Assembly: GCA_947258835.1 (NCBI GenBank)
Contig: CAMYJY010000152.1
Coordinates: forward strand, 1 to 5,461
Source of the DNA: an uncultured Pirellulales bacterium
Lineage (GTDB): Bacteria; Planctomycetota; Planctomycetia; Pirellulales; Lacipirellulaceae
DNA: 5,461 nucleotides
Direction: 5' to 3'
Of this stretch, positions 1-5,461 are shown one piece after another. The position numbers were made by a program, and so were the translations under genes. Position 1 is the first letter of the stretch. Each line of letters opens with the position of its first letter. Below the pieces are notes generated by a model that did no database searches, was not told the origin of the DNA, and worked only from the letters and a program-made list of their open reading frames with translations.

Positions 1-140
1 CAGAAACTGCAATAAACCGCAGCCTGTCGAAAATTTGGCGAAGTGGTTAAACTGAAGCTCCCAGCAGCTGGCCTTGGCTGAGGCGGTGAGCTTTTCCGGC
101 CCCCAACCAGGCAGCACGGGATAGAACCGTTTTCCCGCTC

Positions 141-146
141 AGGAGA
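141..146 (+). promoter_or_regulatory. Shine-Dalgarno site of the YceH-like gene
   Basis: The purine run AGGAGA lies seven bases upstream of the ATG at 153, counting from the end of AGGAG. This is ideal spacing for a ribosome binding site. It fixes the start at 153 even though the encoded protein then has an N-terminal low-complexity extension. No convincing -35/-10 promoter was seen in bases 1-140, and no other gene was recognised there. Confidence 0.8.
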
Positions 147-152
147 ATAACG

Positions 153-914
153 ATGTCCGAAACACCCATCACGTCCTCATCGGCTGCGTCCTCATCGGCT
201 GCCTCCTCACCCGCCCCGCAATGGCGGGTGCTGACCCGCAACGAGCGGCGAGCGGTGGGGGTGTTGGTCGAAAAGGCCAAGACGACCCCCGAAAATTACC
301 CGCTGAGCTTAAATGCCGTGGTCACGGGGGCCAACCAGAAGAACAATCGCTCTCCGCAATTGCAGCTGGACGAAGGCGAGGTGGAGGAAGCCCTCGATAG
401 CTTGCGTTTGGCGGGGGCCGTGGCCCAGGTCCAAGGGAGTGGTCGGACGGATAAGTACCGTCACTTGCTGTACGACTGGTTGGCCGTCGATAAAACGGAA
501 TTGGCCGTGATGGCCGAGCTGCTCCTCCGCGGCGCACAAACCTTGGGCGAGCTGCGGGGACGCGCCGCGCGGATGGAGCGGATTGCGGGGATCGCCGAAC
601 TAAAACCCGTGGTGGAGAGCTTGCAGCGGAAGGGACTGCTGACCTACCTCACCCCGCCCGGACGTGGTGCGGTGGTCACCCACACACTCTATCAAGCAGC
701 GGAACTGGAGAAATTGCAGGCGGAATACGGAACTGCTCCCGCTGCAGAAGCCGTGCCCCGCTCCGCCCCGACGCCTCCTACCGCGGAGTCAACTCCCGCC
801 GCGGAGCCGATCTCCGAATTCCTGGCGCTCCGCGAGAAAGTCGACCACCTCAGCAACCAAGTGGACACCCTGCAGCACCAACTCCAAGCCCTCAAAGACC
901 ATCTCGGGGTTTGA
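153..914 (+). CDS. yceH: YceH/UPF0502 (DUF480) family tandem winged-helix protein
   Basis: The 253-residue product belongs to the YceH/DUF480 family, cytoplasmic proteins made of two winged-helix domains whose exact function is not established. The family signature is clear: VEKAKTTPENYPLSLNA at residues 39-55, then NQKNNRSP at 61-68, in the first winged-helix domain (about 28-108). The second domain (about 112-183) carries LLLRGAQTLGELRGRAARM at 123-141, another family hallmark. A Pro/Ala-rich linker (about 193-218) leads to a heptad-patterned C-terminal helix (about 221-250, LREKVDHLSNQVDTLQHQL), probably a coiled coil for dimerisation; many family members end this way. The first 22 residues are a Ser/Ala-rich extension encoded by a tandem DNA repeat. 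The start is set by the strong Shine-Dalgarno site at 141-146. DNA binding is inferred from the fold only. A transporter gene follows on the same strand and may be co-transcribed. Confidence 0.93.
   Translation: MSETPITSSSAASSSAASSPAPQWRVLTRNERRAVGVLVEKAKTTPENYPLSLNAVVTGANQKNNRSPQLQLDEGEVEEALDSLRLAGAVAQVQGSGRTDKYRHLLYDWLAVDKTELAVMAELLLRGAQTLGELRGRAARMERIAGIAELKPVVESLQRKGLLTYLTPPGRGAVVTHTLYQAAELEKLQAEYGTAPAAEAVPRSAPTPPTAESTPAAEPISEFLALREKVDHLSNQVDTLQHQLQALKDHLGV
174..211 (+). repeat. 15-base in-frame tandem repeat, two copies plus a partial third
   Basis: The unit tcctcatcggctgc plus one base occurs at 174-188 and 189-203, differing only in the last base. A third, partial copy (tcctcac) begins at 204. 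The unit is a multiple of three, so it encodes a repeated Ser-Ser-Ala-Ala type peptide at residues 8-19 of the YceH-like protein without disturbing the frame. Copy number could vary between strains without breaking the gene. The encoded stretch lies before the conserved winged-helix domain and is probably disordered. Confidence 0.85.
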
Positions 915-999
915 CCCGCCAGCGATGAAAATCAGCTGCGGTTTTGCTATTCTGGCAACAGCTCGACATTTCCCCAGCACCAACACCGGTCTCGTTGCC

Positions 1000-2085
1000 A
1001 TGCCCCCCCAAGATAACAGCCTGGCTGGAGGTCGCTTGGCGAGGATTCTGGATCGTATCCACGACAACTTCATCTGGCTCCTGTTAGCCACCTATGGGTT
1101 GGCTACGTTTTTTCCTGATCCAGGATTGGTCATTCGCAACTTGTCGCTAGGCAGCGGTACCTTGCATCCCGCCGACAGGGCCTGGGGGGATCAGATCACC
1201 GCTCCCATGTTGCTGTTGGCCTTGCTGCTGTTTTGTGCCGCGGCTGTGGCGCGTTGGTCACGCGTGGCCGACTTGATCCAACGTCCGGGCATGCTCTGCC
1301 TGGGGCTGGTGGCCGTATGGATCGTGCCGGGACTCTTTGTCGGTGCTCTGGGCTGGGTCTTACCGCACCTGCTGGACAAATCGCTCACCGCCGGGATGTT
1401 GGTGGGGCTGGCGATTGTGGCGGCCATGCCCGTGGCCAATTCGTCCGTGGCCTGGACCCAAAATACCGACGGCAATGTGGCACTGGGGCTGGGGCTGATT
1501 TTACTGACGATTGTGCTGTGTCCGCTCGCCACGCCGCAAATGCTCAACTTGATGGGACTTGCGCTCGCCGGAGCAGAAACCGAGCAATGTCGCCTGCTGG
1601 TGACACAGTTTTCGGGCTCGTTCTTTATCGTGTGGGTGATTCTGCCCGCGCTGGCCGGGGCCTTGTTCCACTACCTGTTAGGACCAACGCGAATCGCACG
1701 ATTACGGGGTGTCCTGCGGCTGACCAGTGCGCTGACCTTGCTGACGCTCAACTATGCCAACGCCTCCCTGGCCCTGCCGCGGGTGTTGGCGGACGAAGGC
1801 ACAACCACGCTGTTGGTGGCGGGCTTGTTGGCGATTGGCCTATCGGGGGCGGGGGTGGTCAGCGCCTGGGGCCTCTCCCGCCTGCTGGACCTGAGCCCAT
1901 CTTCGCGGGCCGCGCTCGTGTTTGGCCTGAGCATGAAGCATACCGGCCTGGCACTCGTCTTGGCCTGCGAAGTGGAAGCACTGCGAGCCGAGCCACGCGT
2001 AATTCTGATGATCGTGGTGGCCACCCTCTTACAGCACGTCGTGGCCGGCATCGCCGATTGGGTTCTGAGCCGCGCCAGCGGGTAG
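1000..2085 (+). CDS. Divergent bile acid:sodium symporter (BASS/SBF) superfamily membrane transporter
   Basis: From the ATG at 1000 the product is 361 residues, slightly longer than typical bacterial BASS proteins (about 300-330). About ten hydrophobic segments are visible, near residues 24-38, 67-84, 97-118, 128-146, 158-178, 199-225, 240-258, 268-290, 303-325 and 334-352. The two discontinuous-helix regions of the fold can be recognised: AMPVANSSVAWTQ with downstream GNVALGLGL (142-166), and FGLSMKHTGLALVLA (308-322). The family imports organic anions such as bile acids, pantoate or keto acids, usually with sodium. Here most sodium-ligand positions are changed, so substrate and coupling ion are unknown. 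A longer reading frame is open upstream. The in-frame ATG at 925 would add 25 residues, but neither start has a good Shine-Dalgarno site. Start 1000 is preferred because it puts a short polar tail before helix 1. The gene follows the YceH-like gene by 10-85 bases. Confidence 0.8.
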   Translation: MPPQDNSLAGGRLARILDRIHDNFIWLLLATYGLATFFPDPGLVIRNLSLGSGTLHPADRAWGDQITAPMLLLALLLFCAAAVARWSRVADLIQRPGMLCLGLVAVWIVPGLFVGALGWVLPHLLDKSLTAGMLVGLAIVAAMPVANSSVAWTQNTDGNVALGLGLILLTIVLCPLATPQMLNLMGLALAGAETEQCRLLVTQFSGSFFIVWVILPALAGALFHYLLGPTRIARLRGVLRLTSALTLLTLNYANASLALPRVLADEGTTTLLVAGLLAIGLSGAGVVSAWGLSRLLDLSPSSRAALVFGLSMKHTGLALVLACEVEALRAEPRVILMIVVATLLQHVVAGIADWVLSRASG

Positions 2086-2112
2086 CACCGGAGCTTGTGT
2101 GCTAAAAATTTT

Positions 2113-2205
2113 GAACCACGACGAAACAACGGAAACAACGTTTACCACGAATCAACAACCGAAAAATAAGTCCGTATTCGTCGTCGCGTTGTTTCGTTGT
2201 GGTTC
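2113..2205. repeat. Imperfect inverted repeat between convergent genes, possible bidirectional terminator or interspersed element
   Basis: The left arm 2113-2130 (gaaccacgacgaaacaac) matches the reverse complement of the right arm 2188-2205 at 17 of 18 positions. The mismatch is a G-U wobble in + strand RNA. An inner pair, acgaat at 2147-2152 and attcgt at 2176-2181, could extend the fold. Within the left half, gaaacaacg is repeated exactly in tandem (2123-2131 and 2132-2140). The element fills most of the gap between the transporter stop (2085) and the kinase stop (2234). On the - strand the outer stem is followed by aaaattttt, so it could end kinase transcription, but its loop is long for a simple terminator. 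Its style (accacga/aacaacga words) resembles interspersed intergenic repeats of environmental bacteria. That comparison is from memory. Confidence 0.7.
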
Positions 2206-2233
2206 CTGGGCTGCTGCAGGTGGCACCTCCGAC

Positions 2234-5017
2234 TCACTCCGCACTTGGCACCGGGGCCGGCTGCATGGCCGCGGTCTGTACCAGCACGACAAAACTGGAG
2301 GATACCGAGAGTGGCTGGTCCGTCTGCGGATCGGGGATTTCATAAGGCACCCTTTTGAAGGCCCCCCAATAGGTCGTCTCGGGCCGGAGGGAAAGGGGAT
2401 CGTGATAACCGGCCACAAAGTTTTCCTCGGCAGCCTGCATGGCGGCCAACACCTGGGCGTCGACGCGGGGTGGATGTGGCGCTTTCCAGATGCTTTGGTG
2501 CTCGTGATTGATAATCAGGCCCTGCTGGGGCGCTCCCGTGAGATAGTCCCGACGCATGTCCACCAAAATAACCTGCTTGCCGGTGCTGTAAGAAAGTCCG
2601 GAAACCTCAAACTCGCCGAGGTTGAAAGAGGTGGACAAGACCCCCAGCAGGCGGCGCGGCGCCGCCGGCTGACCTGCGGGACTCGTGGACTGTTGCGACC
2701 ACACGGGAACCGAGAAGGCAACCTTTAGCTTGCCACTATTCCGGCTTTTGTACACCGAACTGATGTGGGGCGCGGTAATCGGCTGGACTCCCGCGGTGGC
2801 CTGGGGATCGCGATCTTTTTCTTCCCCGTGGAAGTAATCGCGAAAGGAAAAATCTTTCATGAACGTAGCCACGATCTGGCCCTGTTCGTCCCGAAACGGA
2901 TGACGGGCGATTTGGAGACCGGCAGCATTATTTAAAAACCAACTGTTGGAATCGGCCACGTCGATATTGCGGGTACGCTGATTCTCGATCCAGCGGGTGA
3001 GCGGGTAAGCGGCACCCGCGGCCCGGACCTCATCGGCAGCAAAAGCCGCGATCATCCGCGGTAGGGCCGGATCGCGGGCGGCAGCCACCAGGATCCGAAA
3101 GCGCTTGGTGATTTCCGCTCCAATGAAATCGTGGGCAACTTCCTCGGCGAATTTCAGGAGATTTAATCTTTCCCGCTGCATCGTCTCGGCGATCATCTGC
3201 TGTTCGCGGCGTCTCAACTGTTGGATTTTTTGGCTGCTGTTTTGCTGCAAACTCCAAAACAAACCCGCGACCACGCCAACCGCCAGCAGCAGTGGCAAAC
3301 CACGACTCCACAACCAGCGCCGGCCGGGATAGATATGGCTGGCCCGCGACAACCACGTCTCAATCCGTGCTCCGGAATCGGTGTGGGTGGGACGGAGAGA
3401 ACTGTCGCTGGGGTCCCCCTGGCGATAGCTGGCGACCAAGGCGGCCAGATTGTGTCCCTCCGTAAAGGGCTCCAGCGCCGCGGCGACCTCGGCCGGGTTG
3501 GCCAAGCGATCCGCCGGTCGCTTGGCCAGCATCTGACGGAGCAGCTCCCACAGCGGACGGGGAATGGCAGCGCGGCCGCGAATGGGGGGGACGCGTGATT
3601 TTTCGTGGGCCTTTTCGGGACGCAAATCGGAATGCAGGAACGGGGGCTGCCCCGCCAAGAGGTGATACAACGTGCAACCCAGACTGTAGATGTCGGCACG
3701 GATGTCAACACTGGTCGTTTTCCATTGCTCGGGCGACATGTACATGCCAGTACCCATGGCTTTGTTGTCATAACGCGTCAAGCGATCGTGCTGGTCGTCG
3801 GAAAGCAGGGCCAGGCCCAGGTCGAGTATTTTCACCACGCCCTGGGCGGCCGTATCACGGCTGATGTGCGTGGAGTCGGTGGTCAACCCCTCCGCGTCCA
3901 TCAGCGTGAGCATCAAGTTGGACGGTTTGATGTCGCGATGGACCATCCCATGACGGTGGATATAGTCCAGCCCCCGCGCGGCCTGACGGGCAATCTCGCA
4001 GGCGTCGGCCACCCCCAGCGATCCCTGCTGCTGGACCAGATCATCCAGCGCCACGCCATCGAGGTATTCCATCACCAGGTAGTGCAAGCGATCCGTGGGC
4101 GCGGAGGAATCAATGGCGACGACGATATTCTTGTGCTCCAGGGCACCGACGGCCTTGATCTCTCGATAGAAGCGCTGGATCACATCCGTGTTGCCGGCGG
4201 CCACATACTGCGGCTTGATAACTTTAATCGCCCGCACCCGGCCAAATTGGCTGTGACGGCCCAGATAAACATCGCCCATGCCGCCCGCGCCCAGGCGCTG
4301 CTCCAACTGATAGTTGCCAATGCGTTTGAGCGTGGGGGCCGTGAGCACGGCGGTGTCATCGATCAGCGAAGCAGGCCGCGCCCCCGGGTCAAACCCTTCG
4401 GTAGGCAGGACCGTCCATTCTCGATCGGATTGGGTCTGGGGGCGTTGCCGTAGCGGGACGGGAGCGTTGGCGTCGTACAGCAGTTCGTGGACCTCGACAT
4501 GGCCAATGCCTTTGAGCTCCCGGCGCCCCTGGAGATGGAAGGCAATGCCCTCCAATCCCACATCGTGCAAAATGGCCATCACACTGCGGGAGACCAAAAT
4601 TTGCGCCCCTTGCGCGTAGTCGTTCAGCCGCGAGGCATAGTCCACGCTTTTTCCCACGAAGTTATTGGGATCGGCCGGATCAATTTGTGGCACACCCACG
4701 TGGATGCTAATCCGCACCTCCACGCGGCCATCACCGGGGGTCAGAATGGGATGGTCGCGATGGTCGCGCTGGACCGCGACGGCCCATTGGGCGGCGCGGA
4801 CCGTATTGTCAAAAACTAAAAAATGACCATCGCCGGCCGTGGAGACGACGCGCCCCCCGTAGGTCTCCAAATCGGTCCCAATACGCTCACGGTGCGGTGT
4901 GAGAATGGTCTCGATAAAGGCCTGATCCCGCTCGGTAACGCTCCGACCCGCCATCTCGTTTTTGAGATCGACGCTACGACAAATGTCCGTAAACAGAAAC
5001 GTCTTCAGCTCAGCCAT
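2234..5017 (-). CDS. Class III cyclase-domain / Ser-Thr kinase / dCache-like fusion receptor
   Basis: The protein has 927 residues. Residues 1-185 form a class III nucleotide cyclase homology domain: FTDI with metal Asp11, AGDG with Asp63, and VGKSVDYASRL at 121-131 with Arg130. The usual base-binding Lys is Ser59 and the transition-state Asn is Asp126, so cyclase activity is doubtful. Residues about 235-518 form a complete protein kinase domain: glycine loop GAGGMGDV (243-250), Lys265, Glu286, HRDIKPSN (360-367, Asp362), DLG (399-401), GTGMYMSPEQ (422-431) and DIYSLG (442-447). Residues 573-590 are the only membrane span. Basic residues before it (Arg566, 567, 572) imply that the N-terminus is cytoplasmic. 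Residues about 592-630 are a probable helical stalk, and about 630-915 a dCache-like ligand sensor with FRDYFHG (725-731) and VAFSVPVW (766-773). The ligand is presumably sensed outside and kinase activity controlled inside. The ATG at 5017 precedes the FTDI motif by eight residues. No clear Shine-Dalgarno site is visible. Confidence 0.92.
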   Translation of the reverse strand: MAELKTFLFTDICRSVDLKNEMAGRSVTERDQAFIETILTPHRERIGTDLETYGGRVVSTAGDGHFLVFDNTVRAAQWAVAVQRDHRDHPILTPGDGRVEVRISIHVGVPQIDPADPNNFVGKSVDYASRLNDYAQGAQILVSRSVMAILHDVGLEGIAFHLQGRRELKGIGHVEVHELLYDANAPVPLRQRPQTQSDREWTVLPTEGFDPGARPASLIDDTAVLTAPTLKRIGNYQLEQRLGAGGMGDVYLGRHSQFGRVRAIKVIKPQYVAAGNTDVIQRFYREIKAVGALEHKNIVVAIDSSAPTDRLHYLVMEYLDGVALDDLVQQQGSLGVADACEIARQAARGLDYIHRHGMVHRDIKPSNLMLTLMDAEGLTTDSTHISRDTAAQGVVKILDLGLALLSDDQHDRLTRYDNKAMGTGMYMSPEQWKTTSVDIRADIYSLGCTLYHLLAGQPPFLHSDLRPEKAHEKSRVPPIRGRAAIPRPLWELLRQMLAKRPADRLANPAEVAAALEPFTEGHNLAALVASYRQGDPSDSSLRPTHTDSGARIETWLSRASHIYPGRRWLWSRGLPLLLAVGVVAGLFWSLQQNSSQKIQQLRRREQQMIAETMQRERLNLLKFAEEVAHDFIGAEITKRFRILVAAARDPALPRMIAAFAADEVRAAGAAYPLTRWIENQRTRNIDVADSNSWFLNNAAGLQIARHPFRDEQGQIVATFMKDFSFRDYFHGEEKDRDPQATAGVQPITAPHISSVYKSRNSGKLKVAFSVPVWSQQSTSPAGQPAAPRRLLGVLSTSFNLGEFEVSGLSYSTGKQVILVDMRRDYLTGAPQQGLIINHEHQSIWKAPHPPRVDAQVLAAMQAAEENFVAGYHDPLSLRPETTYWGAFKRVPYEIPDPQTDQPLSVSSSFVVLVQTAAMQPAPVPSAE

Positions 5018-5161
5018 GTTGGTAGGCAGCAGTTGCTAGGCACGACGGGCGCAGGTCATGTGAAATGAATTATCGACGCCTCCCCTCCCGTGGTCCCGAA
5101 AAATAATCAAGCGGACCCACAAGCTCATGAATTAGCCGCCAAGCGCTCCCTTTTTCCTTCT

Positions 5162-5190
5162 TGAGATGGCGGCCTCCGGCCGCTATCTCA
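5162..5190 (-). terminator. GC-rich hairpin just downstream of the small secreted-protein gene, probable terminator
   Basis: Arms 5162-5174 (tgagatggcggcc) and 5178-5190 pair at 12 of 13 positions around a three-base loop. The odd position is G-U in + strand RNA and an A-C mismatch in - strand RNA. The hairpin begins 11 bases after the stop codon (5202-5204) of the - strand gene, which is where a terminator would be expected. It lacks the following U-run: the - strand continues agaaggaaaaa. It may therefore be a U-less terminator, a 3'-end stabiliser, or an intergenic repeat. Confidence 0.45.
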
Positions 5191-5201
5191 GGAAGTGCAG
5201 T

Positions 5202-5461
5202 CTAATAGGCAAACACGACCGGCGCCACGTAGGTGGGAGCGTATCCGTAACGAACCCGCGTGACCGAACCACCGAGCAAGGGACGATACCGCGTGTGCAC
5301 TCGGGCCACCGGTTGATAGGCAATCGCCGGTGCCACCGGCGCGCAGCACGGTGGAGGCGTGGGGCAACACGGGGTGGTGGGGCGATAGACGGTCACTGGC
5401 CGGTAGACGACAGCCGGCTGATAACAGGACGTACAAGCCACCTGGGCGTGCGCTACCGAGG
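5202..5461 (-). CDS. Small secreted Pro/Tyr/Cys-rich protein with VYRP repeats (partial, 5' end outside window)
   Basis: The frame ends at the TAG at 5202-5204 and stays open to the window edge, giving 85 visible residues. A GTG codon at 5439-5441 could be read as a start, but the codons before it encode SVAHAQ, which looks like the end of a signal peptide with cleavage after AHA. The true start is therefore probably beyond 5461. The mature part contains CTSC, two CC pairs (six cysteines), and repeated VYRP words (VVYRPVTVYRP, later TRYRP). It ends in a Tyr/Val-rich tail, TYVAPVVFAY. No enzyme motif or membrane span is visible. Cell-surface or periplasmic placement is inferred from the signal-like segment. 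Short exported repeat proteins of this style are common in planctomycetes (from memory), but no named family is assigned. The gene is followed by a hairpin, which suggests it is transcribed separately from the kinase gene. Confidence 0.7.
   Translation of the reverse strand, partial: SVAHAQVACTSCYQPAVVYRPVTVYRPTTPCCPTPPPCCAPVAPAIAYQPVARVHTRYRPLLGGSVTRVRYGYAPTYVAPVVFAY

Noticed and set aside
30..75. A stretch (gcgaagtggttaaact) resembling a tRNA D-arm.
   Set aside because: No matching acceptor stem, anticodon arm or TPsiC arm could be found nearby.
664..999. Upstream extension of the transporter reading frame inside the YceH-like gene.
   Set aside because: The extension is Arg/Pro/Ser-rich, overlaps the well-supported YceH frame and adds no transporter features. 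Only the ATG at 925 is a realistic alternative to 1000.
1233..2105. Long + strand open frame overlapping the transporter in another frame (290 codons).
   Set aside because: It encodes Gly/Arg-rich sequence with no recognisable motif. The overlapping frame encodes coherent transmembrane helices and BASS motifs, so this is a by-product of GC-rich codons.
2099..2728. + strand open frame starting in the intergenic repeat and running antisense to the Cache region.
   Set aside because: It begins inside the inverted repeat, its sequence is low-complexity, and the - strand frame carries the conserved sensor motifs.
3605..4453. + strand open frame of 282 codons antisense to the kinase.
   Set aside because: It is fully opposite a region whose - strand frame encodes all the kinase motifs in order. 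The antisense product has no family features.
5065..5134. Repeated atgaatta word (5065-5072 and 5127-5134) upstream of the kinase gene as a possible operator or promoter pair.
   Set aside because: Eight bases repeated 62 bases apart is weak evidence. A GATAAT-like -10 overlaps the first copy on the - strand, but no acceptable -35 is spaced correctly.

Overview
The window looks like chromosomal DNA from a GC-rich, environmental Gram-negative bacterium, most probably a planctomycete of the Pirellulales type. This is an inference. It rests on a large transmembrane Ser/Thr kinase of the Pkn2 kind with a DLG motif, its fusion to a class III cyclase domain and a dCache-like sensor, weak Shine-Dalgarno sequences at most starts, and a secreted small protein rich in Pro, Tyr and Cys. 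No rRNA, tRNA, CRISPR array, transposase or phage gene was seen.

Layout, left to right. Bases 1-152 are a leader with no gene, ending in a good ribosome binding site. A YceH/UPF0502 (DUF480) tandem winged-helix protein follows on the + strand (153-914). Next, also on +, is a ten-helix transporter of the bile acid:sodium symporter (BASS/SBF) superfamily (best start 1000, end 2085). The 148-base gap between this gene and the convergent kinase gene holds an imperfect inverted repeat with 18-base arms. The - strand then carries one 927-residue protein (5017 down to 2234) with the order class III nucleotide cyclase homology domain, Ser/Thr kinase, one membrane span, extracytoplasmic dCache-like sensor. 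Upstream of it is a 184-base gap with a strong hairpin. The right edge holds the 3' part of a small secreted protein gene on the - strand (5202 to beyond 5461).

The two left genes may be co-transcribed: same strand, 85 bases or fewer apart. There is no evident pathway link between them, and the kinase gene appears to be transcribed on its own. The window is not an obvious defence island or mobile element. Its most notable content is the one-chain receptor, whose C-terminal sensor lies outside the membrane and whose two N-terminal nucleotide-using domains lie inside. Its cyclase domain keeps the metal aspartates but has lost the usual base-recognition and transition-state residues. The transporter is also notable, because almost all the sodium ligands known for the family appear to be replaced, one of them by lysine.
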